Assembly: GCF_029784165.1 (NCBI RefSeq)
Contig: NC_073694.1
Coordinates: forward strand, 36,544,006-36,608,005
Source of the DNA: Wyeomyia smithii
Taxonomy: Eukaryota; Arthropoda; Insecta; Diptera; Culicidae
Length of the DNA: 64,000 nucleotides
Direction of reading: 5' to 3'
This document shows, in pieces, positions 35,616-46,078 of this stretch; position 1 is the first letter of the stretch; the number at the start of each line of letters is the position of its first letter. A model generated the notes under the pieces. The model searched no databases and was not told the origin of the DNA. It saw only the letters and a list, made by a program, of their open reading frames with translations. Position numbers and translations under genes: made by a program.

Positions 35616-36018
35616 ATGGCTATCGCATTCTACATACCAGCAATCGATGATGAAATCGAAAAGCAACACCAGCAGCAAATGTTGCTTCAGCAGCAATTAG
35701 CTCAGCATCAGCAATTCTCGCCGCCACCAACGCCAACAACTCCAACAAGTCCAAGTTCTATCCCGTCAACGCCACCGCTAAGCCCGACGATGACCCAGGT
35801 CAGCATCCACCATAACCGCTACCATCTAGTTCAAGCCTTCCACGAGATTCTGTTCCGCCACGCACAAGAAAGTAAGTTCAAACTCATTTCATAACCATTT
35901 AAATCAACGATTCTAATCATAGGTTTCTGTCGCTCTACTCTAACCCACAGATAACCCCACTCGCACCCGCTGTCTTTTGTGCAATAAGTTGTACTATCTG
36001 CTGCGAAAAGTTTACTGA
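35616..36018 (+). CDS. Host gene candidate: Gln/Pro-rich small protein, spliced (35616-35871 joined to 35951-36018)
   Basis: Exon 1 starts at an ATG in good context (GTGAAAATGGC) and encodes 85 residues. After a hydrophobic start (MAIAFYIPAIDDEIEKQ) comes a Gln-rich stretch (17-33), a Pro/Ser/Thr-rich linker (34-58), and a His/aromatic segment (HHNRYHLVQAFHEILFRHAQE). It ends at a strong donor AAA|GTAAGT (35871/35872). The preferred acceptor is CTAACCCACAG|AT at 35950/35951 after a pyrimidine-rich tract. This leaves a 79-bp intron and adds 22 residues with a CLLC motif (NPTRTRCLLCNKLYYLLRKVY), for 107 aa. An alternative acceptor at 36146 gives a third-exon model of 138 aa (see the next entry). 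I do not recognise the family. Composition, splice signals and the downstream poly(A) site distinguish it from everything else in the window. Possibly a small regulatory protein, but no function is claimed. Confidence 0.6.
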
Positions 36019-36530
36019 CGTATCGACAGTTTACACTACCCAAGCAGCAGCAGTAAAAAATAATCATCACGGTTAATACGTACTACCAGAGTGCTCCGAA
36101 GAAATAAAGTGATTTTTATTTCATTACGGACGCGATGAGCAGACAGACACGCCCATCAAGGAAGTCAGATCAGAAGTCTTCAACTGGACTGGAAGGATTT
36201 ACCGCCACTCCGCATTGAGGGTGGTGCAGAAAGGTGGCCACGTTTGGGAATCGATGGTGAGTTTAGTTTACTCCCGAGGCGTTACGACAGGTGAAACTAA
36301 TCAGTGCTTGTTTGTTTTTGTTCTGTTTATTACAGATTCTAGACATGGAATCGTCCGAGTGGTCCGGAAAAACAGTGGCCTTATAATAATAATACAAGGG
36401 CGTAGAGCATCGCAGATGTGCAGAGAGTGGATGTGTGTGTTGATAGCAAATGTGATAGATCAAGTGCATCGTTTGAGATGTGCTTTCTGTAAGCATAATT
36501 TGTGTAAATAATATTTGTTAGAAAATAAAT
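36019..36530 (+). other. 3' UTR or alternative coding exons of the 35.6-kb gene
   Basis: Alternative model: intron 35872-36146 (GTAAGT...CAGACAG), exon 36147-36256, intron 36257-36335 (GTGAGT...TTTATTACAG, 79 bp), last exon 36336 to a TAA at 36384-36386. It keeps frame with exon 1 and encodes TPIKEVRSEVFNWTGRIYRH and onward, ending SSEWSGKTVAL. Its first acceptor lacks a pyrimidine tract just upstream, so I rank it second. The second intron is well formed in either model; in the shorter model it would lie in the 3' UTR. Confidence 0.45.
36524..36529 (+). terminator. Poly(A) signal AATAAA of the 35.6-kb gene
   Basis: AATAAA in GAAAATAAATAGAA is followed within 40 bp by a T/G-rich stretch (TTTTCAATGTTGATTTGTTC), as expected for a cleavage site. 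Confidence 0.55.
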
Positions 36531-37253
36531 AGAATATCTAGCACAGTTTTCAATGTTGATTTGTTCTTCGAAAATAGTTGTCAATTAGCGAAAAAATGTT
36601 TGTCTTCTCATGAGATTTTTTTACCGGTCCACAATTTTTACATCTAGGTATATCACATAGTTATACACACTGTTCAACTTTTAAGCAAGTATTCGTCGTG
36701 CGCATGAATATATCCAATCTTATTTTCAGGGCTACTGATTGTGAGTCATGCATATAATAGCATTATTTTAGCTTTTAACTGTAGACCCACACTCGAGATA
36801 TGTGCTTCTCAATTCTAACCGAAGTCCGACAAGTCTCTCTCAAGCTGCATGGGCATCAAGTTGTTATTTTGTTTGTTAAGACGAACTGCGGAGGAACCAC
36901 AAATGACCAACTTCGAAATTTCAAAGGTACTAGACTCGGAAATCATTATTATCATTCACCAGAGCAAACATGACGAAATATTTTTCGATAAAATTCGAGG
37001 TCAATCGCGTGGTGGCTCCTATACACTTCCACCTTAAGAAAACTCTATCTTACGTTCATTAAAAGATATAGAGCTTCTTAATATTATCTCTATACATCAG
37101 TCTATTAATTTCCAATAAATTTATGACTAGAGAAATCGAAAATACATTCATTTTCCCAAGTTTTTTTGTCCACAAAGTGCACGACAATCTAAATTTTCTG
37201 CTCCCCGAGCAACTGAACATAGAGGGAGCATTCGGAAATGCAAGTTATACATC
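36531..37253. other. Intergenic AT-rich DNA, nothing recognised
   Basis: No frame with a motif, no RNA signature and no repeat partner in the window. Confidence 0.4.
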
Positions 37254-38172
37254 TTCAGGGTGAGGAACAATTATCTGTGTTCAATGTTTTAGTTATACCT
37301 TTATTCTTTCATTATTAAACAACAACACATTTATACAAAATGAAAATACATTAACATGGTTTGTAATATTTACATCACGAACTCGAAATGTCCACCCTTG
37401 GCTTCAATGCACGCCTTCAATCGACGATGGACGATAGTTTTTCCACAGATATGGCATCTCAGGCTTTGGTTAGACTAGCTTTCAAATGTCCCAATGATTT
37501 GTGTGGTTTAATACAGGCTCTGAATTCAAGAAAAGACCAAACGACTACGCTTAGAAGAGCCTTAGACAAAAGCTGAAGGTCATTTTGGTGGTTATGAAAT
37601 TGCTCCACAGTGAAAATTTTCTCATCGGTGGATAAAATTGTGCGATGGTGCCCATCGATAAAATCTTTTAACAGAATCTTCGATTTTCGGTACCGATATG
37701 CTTTCATCCTGTCATTTAAGTAATGTTTTTTTGAAATTTTTTAACAACGTAATCCTAAATCTTTTTAAAGAATAGTTCGTACAAATTTCGGGTCAATTTT
37801 TATTCTTTTTGCCAATTGAATAATTATCCATTTCCCAGGGGTCCTAGTGGTACTCTTTCTGCCTCTTTCTGAACGATCCTTTGAGTTTCCCAGCCCATTA
37901 TATCGTTTTATAGCGTCTCTAATGGTTTGTATAGGCATTTTTATTAGCGATACTTACTGGATGCTTTCCTTGTTTATACAACTCGATCACCGCACTGCGT
38001 AATGGACTTGACTTCATTATGACACTTAATGCACACTGTTTCAAAGGAGATTTCGTGGTGTTTTTACACATAGTCAAGGTTAAAAATTGCAGAGATAAGC
38101 TCATTTTTACATCTGTCAAATCTTAGTTATACACTGACACAAAAAGCACGGATAATTATTCCTCATCCTGTA
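37254..38172 (-). mobile_element. Tc1/mariner (ITm) element with TIRs, internally deleted transposase
   Basis: Ends match as inverted repeats: left 37256 CAGGGTGAGGAACAATTATC and right (reverse-complemented, 38170) CAGGATGAGGAATAATTATC. A TA follows the right end. Between them the minus strand encodes a broken transposase. The N-terminal helix-turn-helix text is LRSAVIELYKQGKHPVSIAN, then AIKRYNGLGNSKDRSERGRK. The first catalytic region is TILSTDEKIFTVEQFHNHQN (37655-37600). The C-terminus is LEFRACIKPHKSLGHLKASL and RLKACIEAKGGHFEF (near 37385). The part normally carrying the second Asp and the third acidic residue is deleted between SKALLS and VVWSFLEF. Stops and frameshifts are present. 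It is a dead copy whose TIRs could in principle still be recognised in trans. Confidence 0.85.
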
Positions 38173-38175
38173 TGT

Positions 38176-38800
38176 GAAATGCAACGAAAGCACACAGATT
38201 TGAAAATTGTCTTATTGAATGGATTGTTAAAATGCTCTCAAAATGGGAAATCATTGCGCATCTTAAAGACTCATCGCTCAAAGTAATAGCTGATAGAGGC
38301 TGTCCACAAGGGGGAGTTCTATGGTCCTTAGTTGTGTACAATATCCTGAAAAACTTTCAGTCACTCGGCTTTACGGATGACGTGGCTATCAAAGTCCGTG
38401 GTAAATTCGATGACATTATCATAGAACGAATGCAATCAGCTTTGAACTAAACTCTCTCGTGGTGTAGGAGGTTTCTCTAAATATAAATCTCTCCAAGACT
38501 AAATACTCTTGTATCATTTACGAAAAGAAGAAAAAATAATCGTAAAGTTCTTTATTTAAATAGAGTTTCGTAGATGTTCTTCATGGAAGTTAAATCTTTT
38601 GTAGTAATCCTGGAGAATAAGCTTCTCTGGAATGCACACGTAAAACGAGTCCTGAACAAGGCTGCCTGTGCTTCTTGAGTATGCAAAAACATTAGGGAAA
38701 AATGGAGGCTTGAGCGTAAAAAATGACGTTGGAATGCCTTGAAAGTTGTTAGAGAGTTGATGTGGAAGAACAAATTGTAGAGCGTTTAAAAGTGTTAAAT
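38176..38800 (+). pseudogene. LOA-clade reverse transcriptase fragment
   Basis: Frame text: IVKMLSKWEIIAHLKDSSLK, then the PQGG motif CPQGGVLWSLVVYNILK with a small deletion, and the catalytic box as FTDD at 38370-38381 (A to T in F-A-D-D), followed by VRGKFDDIIIERMQSALN. A shifted frame continues with TKRRKNN and VILENKLLWNAHVKRVLNKA up to about 38800. This is the part of RT missing from the LOA element at 18.4-23.4 kb, but from a much more decayed copy. It starts within a few bases of the mariner right end. Confidence 0.8.
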
Positions 38801-40559
38801 TTGAGCTAATAAACGATAACGTTAATTACGTTTGTAAGTGAGAAAACATCAAAATGCGTTTAAGCCAGTACAGCTTTTGAACGTTTTTGCTTCCAAACTC
38901 TATGTTTTACATCAATTGAGACATTTATTTTTCTTATTTTTATTGACTAGCCAAGCTATTTTTGTTTTGATTCCAAGCAGTAGATGTAGTGATTCGAGTT
39001 CCACAGGCTGGACTATATTTCTCGAACATATCTAATAACCTATTTCCCCAGTTAGTAAATTTTTCAATTCTCAACCCCACACTGCATGGAATAAAAATTT
39101 ATTTGGGCATTTAGTGGTGAAATAGCAGTCACTACTAGTGGAAAAAAATTCTCAGTTTTCAAATGAAACCAGTATAATTGCTCTAAGTGGTATACATTTA
39201 ATTTATAGAAGAATATCTAAAAATTTAAAAGTTGAATGACTCCGATGTTGGGACATATGCATTGAAGAGTTTTTTTTCATCAAATGTGGCCCTCTATCCA
39301 TCACTAAAATACTCCCCACAAGGAACCAATCACCCTGTATTTGGTGGCCTGGAAAAATATGTGTTCGCTTAAAAACCCGAGAATTTTGTTTTATTCTTAC
39401 TTATTTACGGTCGGTCTATTTCCGCAACTGTTGTTGTTGTACCAATCACCGAAGTCCGGGGAGGCGACAGAGATTTTTGAATGTCCTAAATTAAATTTTA
39501 CCTATTTTTTTTTTAAATTTTTTTCACGATTTTCACTTGACTCGCAGGCGAAATTAACTCTGCTCTTATGTCTTTACCGGAAGTCTGTAGCAGACTTCTT
39601 TAAAAAAATAATACAAATTATTTCTCTTTTACGCAGATTTCAGAATTCATGGTTCCTTTCTACATAAAGATTCCGTGGCTTTCGCATTTTTCGGCATTTA
39701 TATGGTTTTAATTACTCACCCCATATCCTCCGCGTAAAACTGATTTTTGTAAGTTAAGAGGTTTCGAACTAACTTCTGCTGAATACAAAGAAGAATACAC
39801 ATGAAGAACTCAATTTGATCATCCAAATCATCCAGTTCCTATTAATTTTTCCCGATATGTTAGATATAATGCAAGGCTGCGTTTTTCGAAAATCATGAGT
39901 ATTTTTTGAAGGGACTTCTTGAAAATTTTATTATTCCATTGTCAATAAAACTATTTGTTCAAAGAAAAGCTTCTTTGATTTTTCATTTTTTTTCAACCTG
40001 GTTTATTCGGTTTCGCCCGAAAAAGAAAGTATATCCAGCTAAAAATGTGGGAAATAACATAGTTTTTTCTGAGCCCTTTCAGATTCAAATTTGGCTGATA
40101 TATCATCGATCACGCAAAGTTGTGTTGAATTTCGTATTGTTACTCTGTAAGAGTGGTTTCAACTATTATATTTTTAAAATATATATACGAAACAAGTTGA
40201 TTAAATCTGATTTGCTTTCATTTTTCGTTATTTTTGTATAAATCATCTCAGTTGGATGATGTTTCACTCTTCATTGCCTAGGATTAAATAAACTAGTGGA
40301 AAGTTGTTCAGATTCGCCTTAAAAAATAGAATCACAAAAGGCAGAACAATGAAAAACAGAATTCAGACAGAATACAGAAATGACTAAATACTAAAGTAGC
40401 AATCACTTGTATGGACAAAAAAGTGACCGCGTTTTCTCCTCTTAGCGTTTCTCCAAATGACCATTTTTATTGACACCCTTCTGGACACAATAATCAGAAT
40501 ATTGCATAGAACAGAAACAAGAAAAAAAAATGACGAGGGATACGAACAGCAGAATAAGG
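38801..40559. other. AT-rich DNA, nothing recognised
   Basis: Open frames of about 110 codons (39341, 39906) are Phe/Leu/Lys-rich products of AT composition. No motif was found. Confidence 0.4.
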
Positions 40560-40870
40560 TAAAAACAACTGAGCAGTAGGTGTTCCTCAAGGCAGTAATC
40601 TGGGATCCTTTCTGTCCCTAATTTACATATACGACCTTGCTAAGATGGACCTGCGTGGGAAACCGAGACTTTTCGCAGATGACCCGTCGTTATCATACAA
40701 AACCGAAAATCTTGAAGAAGATGTTAGTCAAATGATAAAAGAATGAAAAAGCTACAAGGATTTTTCTATCGTTGAACTTAGCAAAAACGAAGTTTATTTT
40801 GTTTCACTCGCCACGGCTGAGCATTTCACCTCACTCGGATGTCATATTTTCCTCAACCAAAATAGATGAA
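40560..40870 (+). pseudogene. LINE reverse transcriptase fragment (jockey/CR1-like)
   Basis: VPQGSNLGSFLSLIYIYDLA, then GKPRLFADDPSLSYKTENLE with the catalytic FADD at 40672-40683. An in-frame stop follows at KE-stop-KSYKDF, and a later block reads ELSKNEVYF. About 100 residues of the RT palm remain. The clade is uncertain; it is clearly different from the RTE, R1 and LOA relics. Confidence 0.78.
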
Positions 40871-41009
40871 GTAGAATAGATACTTCAAATAAAACAACAA
40901 TATCGCACGCTAGCCTGAAGGGCTAATGCGGCCTCGATCAACTAGATTATTAGTTGAAAGAATTCGATATCGATATTGTTTTTGATATATTTTGCATGTT
41001 GTAGGATAA
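40871..41009. other. Short AT-rich spacer with CCTGAAGGGCTAATGCGG
   Basis: No feature is supported; it may be the tail of the SINE or of the RT fragment. Confidence 0.35.
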
Positions 41010-41158
41010 GTACAACGATACACCCTTCCCCAATTTTTTATTCTAAAAAAATTCTAGCTCGAAATGATCCTCGTCCTGATCGGGAATCGAACCCGACATC
41101 ACAACCGTGTGGGAGAGCTAGCCGACCGACATCGCTAACCACAGAACCACGAAGACCA
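41010..41158 (-). mobile_element. tRNA-derived SINE head with A- and B-box-like motifs
   Basis: On the minus strand, GGTCTTCGTGGTTCTGTGG, TTAGCGATGTCGGTCGG and TCGGGTTCGATTCCCGATC make a D-arm-like segment and a clear B box (GGTTCGATTCC). The match GGGTTCGATTCCCG is the complete T-arm of a tRNA. Anticodon pairing is weak and an AT-rich tail follows, so it is a SINE and not a functional tRNA gene. Confidence 0.62.
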
Positions 41159-41247
41159 TGCTCTCATATTTACAACGCCAATGATATGCACAGAAGTTTC
41201 GAATAGCACAGTGATACCCCCCCCCACCTGTCCCAAAAAAATCGATG

Positions 41248-42390
41248 AGCATGAGCATGATTGACCGCCCGCGGTTGCTACTCCGTTATTGCCAGATCAG
41301 CTGTAATTACACAGAGAACCAACAGATGATGCTTGGGACCAACATACATCCTCAATGTGTAAAAACTGGTGACCTTAATCTTTGTATTAGGCAATACCAG
41401 CGCCGGCCGCATCCGAATGCAGGTCAAAGAAGGAATTTGTATAGGAAAATGTTGACGTGATACTCGCTTATTGGAAGCCGAGAACACCTCTGCACTTCCA
41501 CGAGAAATCACTGGGATGTTGGAGAAAGGGCAAGGTACACAGCAGGGTTCGTTTTGGTAAACGATGCGCTGGTTTCGAGTGTCGGGTTCTTTAGAACAGG
41601 TATCGCGCGAACAAGTTCATTATATCCGCCACGATATTCATAATGCGATTCGAACTTATTCAGTTTGACAATGTAACACCGCAACAATAAATCGTACGCG
41701 AGAATACTAGACCTTTGATCAAATTGGGACAACTTCAAATGATATGGTATCTCCTCGTAAGGTGATCCTCTTCTCCTCTTTACGCCGAAATCAAGGGCGC
41801 GTTGTTGATCCATCTTTAGATAATTCGACCTCATGAATGTATCGACGCGGAGTCTAGGGGTTCGTTCAACCGGACATTTCTACCTAACAAATCGACCAAC
41901 GACGTTTCTCGTATACACTTTGTCTGCTCTAAAAAAAACGATACGATCCCGCGAAAAACACACCTGAAAAACAGAATATAACAATGATGCGCGCTTATTA
42001 CGAAAACGAACCATGAGTATATTTCTTGCCAAACGGTCCGCGATGTAGCCTTTGCTACTCGTAGCCATCAGCTATTTGTCAATCCCGAGTACTTCCGAAG
42101 AAACGACTGCACGTCGGCCGACGCGATTCTTTAGAGGGTATACATTGTTAATCGCGATATTTATCGACCGGACGAAATCTTCGGTTAAACAGTCACAGTG
42201 AGACATGAACAAGTATCTGGGTATAGCCCTCGAAATCACTATATTCTAAAAACGTTCATATAAGTAAAATGCTCCCGAGCCGGAAACGCAGTTTACATCG
42301 AAGCAGTATGCACGACCGCTCTATTCCCTCCTACCGACGCAGAAACTCGGGGACACGACTTTTCACGCCGATTCTATCTTAGTTGTCGAT
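41248..42390 (-). mobile_element. LINE-like insertion flanked by a 25-bp target-site duplication
   Basis: CCCACCTGTCCCAAAAAAAT-CGATG occurs at 41223-41247 and at 42391-42415, bracketing 1,143 bp of much more GC-balanced DNA. On the minus strand the insert ends in ATCATGCTCATGCT, a short repeat tail. A long, variable duplication plus a simple-repeat 3' tail suits target-primed reverse transcription (LINE, or LINE-mobilised sequence). The insert carries the interrupted ORF at 42068-41508. No RT or endonuclease motif was found in it. Confidence 0.65.
41508..42068 (-). pseudogene. Unknown 187-codon ORF with one in-frame TAG, inside the LINE-like insertion
   Basis: ATG at 42068 follows an upstream in-frame stop. 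62 codons run to a TAG at 41882-41880, and the same frame then continues open for 123 more codons to a stop at 41508. The first part is basic (SSKGYIADRLARN, FRNKRASLLY, VVGRFVR). After the stop: CPVERTPRLRVDTF, DQQRALDFGVKRRRGSPYEE, AYDLLLRCYIVKL, YRGGYNELVRAIPVLKNP. There are no catalytic motifs, no transmembrane segment and no obvious repeats. The composition is unlike the surrounding AT-rich DNA. It could be an element ORF1 piece, a retrocopied host mRNA or another captured sequence. I do not recognise it. Confidence 0.45.
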
Positions 42391-42672
42391 CCCACCTGTC
42401 CCAAAAAAATCGATGTTGAAAAAGTCAAGGTGCTCAGCCCTACATTGAAAGGTAATGTTATTTATAGCATTTTTGTAGAACATTTTGACTTTCTAAAAAA
42501 TCGTTTTCAGGTTGCCCAAACGTGATTTATGAGAAAATTACTTTTTCAAGCTACAAAACCACTCTTCTGCTCTTTTTTCAAATCTATTCGATTCCTAAAT
42601 TCTTCCATATATTTTTTGGTTGTTTTTAAATATTTTGCTTGGTTTGGTTCAGCATTATTTGACTCACAGAGC

Positions 42673-44097
42673 CAGAGCCGTAGGTACTCCGTTTTACGTG
42701 GGGGGGCAGAGGATTTTTTTAATTCAACGATTTTTTTTTGAGGGAAAGCCGTTTAAAACCGTTATGTGCTCGACAAAAAAGTACCTTTACGCGTTCAACG
42801 GAGTACCCAGGTACTCACAAATTAAGATTCTTATAAGTTTTGCAGTTTCCCTCCTATGTCGATAGTTTTAGCACCTAAAGATTCAGAAGGTCATTTATAT
42901 ATTTTCAAATAAGCGTTAGTGGTGTCTCGTAAGAATTTTCTTATTTCCGAAAATCTGGTTTTCCGGGTATATATTCCGAAAAAAAAACCAAGCTGCGAAT
43001 GTGCGTATCGTTGAAAAAAAGCAGGGATAAAAACTTTATAATTTCTGCCTTACAGTGACGAACCCGCTATTCGACCAATTCAATATTCATTAAATAAATG
43101 ATCAAACCAGCAAGAGAAGCAATGCAAGGACGAGTGATGGAATACAACGATTCTATGACACTTATTAGAGCCATTTACACAACGTTCGAAAAACTAAAAA
43201 CAGAAGAGAGTTCTAAAAAGTTATAATCTGAAACAATAAATGCATTGAAGGAATTACAGCGTTAGAAACCCATCTTCGAGGGTCGCCTTATTCAAAATCG
43301 ACGATACTGAGAGATTCTATTCGCGAAGAGAGAATGGAGCGATTCAACCGTTAGCCCAAACTCTAAGTTTGACGATTCGCATTGTTTGATCAATGTTTAT
43401 GTCCGGTTTTATTTTGGACCGAACTGTAACATAGTTGTCCGGGCTAGGTAACAGACTGGGTTATGCCAAAATAAATTGAACTAACATAAACATGAATCAC
43501 AAGAAGCACACTGCAGGATGTTAAGATACTGTCTGAATATTGAATATTTGAAAAAACTAGTCTTGTGTGTCATTTTTTGCCCATGATTATTTCAATCCAA
43601 GAAATCAAAAAGTGATCAATAGAAACTTCTGGAAAAACTGGTCAAATTTTGCAGCAAAACTTGTTTTGCATTGTTCTTATATAATCAAACATATAAAACT
43701 GTGATTGGTTTCCTCATTAAAATGACACATTTGCAAAAAAAACTGACATTTTCACTACCAGACGCTGGTTCGGACATCCGAAACGGAAGTATGCGGATCG
43801 TCAGTTTCAACTTCGCCGCGAATCAAGCGGGCTCACTAAAAGATTGAGTAATTTAACCTTTTTGTCATATGAGTTCGACCGTTTTTATTCGGATTTAAAC
43901 TTGTTTTTTTTTTTTGAGATTTAATGAACTACTACTAGAGACTATTCAATAATGCTTATTGGTCATATTTCAGATTTTCCAGTTGGTTTTTTTACCTAGT
44001 ACCAATCAAATATATGAGAAAATTGCGTGGTGGGGAAATGAAAACGCGTGGGGGGGGGGCTAAGCCCCCCCTAGCCCCCCCGGTAGCTACGGGCCTG
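42673..44097. mobile_element. hAT-like non-autonomous element with 8-bp target-site duplication CACAGAGC
   Basis: CACAGAGC lies at 42665-42672 and 44098-44105. Ends are CAGAGCCGTAGGTAC (left) and, reverse-complemented, CAGGCCCGTAGCTAC (right). G-runs lie just inside both ends. The 8-bp duplication and CAG-type TIR are hallmarks of hAT. The matching position of the other foldback arm reads GACTCCCAGCGACCATT with no insert, which marks the empty site. The interior 1.4 kb has no transposase-like frame. Confidence 0.75.
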
Positions 44098-45290
44098 CAC
44101 AGAGCCCATTGAACACCACAAAAAAGTAAATTTTTCTGATAATTTCAGATTTTTTTGATAAGGAACTAAAATTTTTATTGGAAAGCGGAATTCAAGACAA
44201 AAATTTACATGAAAAAAGATCCTTGATATCTTATCGGAGGGCTGAGATATTGGCGTTTGTGATGGAAAACTATGCATTTTCTCAAAAATGCCACTGAAGC
44301 TCAATATCTCCATTGCACAGTGTTTTTTTTTACCGTTTGTGCGTATAATTTCCTAAATAGTGATTCAAATGTTGATTATAACCATTAGGCATGTTCGGAG
44401 ATGTTTCAGGATATTCAAAAATGCATCTTTTAATGTAGAAAGATGGGTGATCAATCCACCAATGAGTGAGATAAAAATTTTACTTTTCAATCAGAATGAG
44501 ATAGACGCAAGGTGTCCTCGACAAGGTTTTAGGTTATCTTAAAACAAGGAACTTTACTGAAGACATAATGTTTCTATCTCTTGCATATTACAAGCAACTT
44601 TGAGTTTTCTATTAGAAGGCACTAAAAATCACAATTTTAGTTCTAACTTTTTTCGCAGATTTTTCCGAATTTTTAAATCTTCTACTAAGTTATCAGCAAT
44701 CCAGTGCATTTTTGGAACATAGGAACATTCTGAACATTGTTATTTTTCATCTCCCAAAATAAAACAGTTATTTGACATATTTGTTAAATTGCATAGTTTT
44801 CCATCACATAGAAAAATGCCAATATCTCAGCTCCCCGATGAGATATCAAGTATCTTTTTTCATGATAATTTTTGTCGTAAATCCCGCTTTGCAATAAAAA
44901 TTTTAGCACTGAATTAAAAGTTATTTTTTTATCTGTGTTTTGAAGGGTTTTATCTAAAAATTATTAGAAAAATTAATTTTTTTGTGATGTTTAATGGTCG
45001 CTGGGAGTCAAAAAACTGAATGCAATGCTGAACGAAACCATACAAAATATTCAAAAGGAACCCCACAAAAATAAAAAAATATATTGAAAAATTTAGAAAT
45101 CGAACAGAATTGAAAAACTGCAAAAGAATGGGTTTGTAGCCTATAAAGTCATTTTTTCTTAAATCACGTTTGGGCAACCTGAAAACAATTTTTTAGAAAG
45201 TCGAAATGTTCTACAAAAATGCTGTAAATAACATTATTTTTCAATTTAGGGCTGAGCATCTCGACTTTTTCAACATCGATTTTTTTGGGG

Positions 45291-46078
45291 CACTCTACTC
45301 TGCATTAAAAATCGGATAGTTTTCGTCGAAGACGTTTTCAAGATTACAGAGTACTAATTAATAGGGAGAGAAGGTATGTTCTGGATCCTTGCACTTACAC
45401 TCCTCGTTAAGGAAACCCTAATGTACATTTTTTATGATAATCTGTTCATTAGTTTTCGAGTCCATAAGAACACGCTGACAGACATTCACATTAATGAATA
45501 TACATTTATATGGGGGCCAAATGAGGTATATTAAACCATCCTTGAAATGATTTTGTACCCAAAAATCGTCACACACCAAATTTGGCTTCATTTGCTGGTG
45601 TTTGAGTTATGCAGAAATTTGTGTTTCATTTGTATAGCAGGCTTTTCTTTCCAGAGAAGGGAGATTGAATATTATATATAATTTTTTTTTGTTTATTCGT
45701 TTGAATCTTGAACTCATATTTCATCGAAAATGCATTATTTTACTCAAAATATCATTCGTTTAAATTGTATCCAAAAAAAAAAAAACAATTTTTATTATTT
45801 CATCAAATTCACGATATTTTTAAACGTGATAAAATCGAACAAATACTGAATATCCAAATAAACAGACTTTGTTTTGTTCGTCACACGCAGAGAGTTGCAT
45901 GTATGTATGTAACTGGCAGAACAAATGCGCTGATGTTCCTATTGACTGAAATTTTATCTGTTTTCTTCTAGCTCCATGTTCAAACAACTATACATGTTTG
46001 ATTACCATTGCGTAGTTTTAGTAGAATAAACTCAGATTTTCAATAAGTCGTTTTTTTGAGATATTAATTTTGTTATAA
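45291..46078. other. AT-rich DNA, nothing recognised
   Basis: No repeat partner, gene or RNA signature was found. Confidence 0.4.

Larger units (their letters stand above)
41213..45290. mobile_element. Composite: foldback element with ~450-500-bp arms, interrupted by two insertions
   Basis: The right arm 44788-45290 is the inverted copy of a split left arm (42397-42672 plus 44106-44280). Matching blocks: CCCAAAAAAATCGATGTTG, CAGGTTGCCCAAACGTGATT, GATGGAAAACTATGCA. The loop is about 44281-44787. The left end is further split by an insertion at 41248-42390 that duplicated 25 bp. Without the insertions the element would be about 1.5 kb. No transposase was seen. Confidence 0.82.

Noticed and set aside
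41065..41158. Functional tRNA gene on the minus strand
   Set aside because: The B box and T arm are good but the anticodon stem and acceptor stem do not pair well, and an AT-rich SINE-like tail follows.
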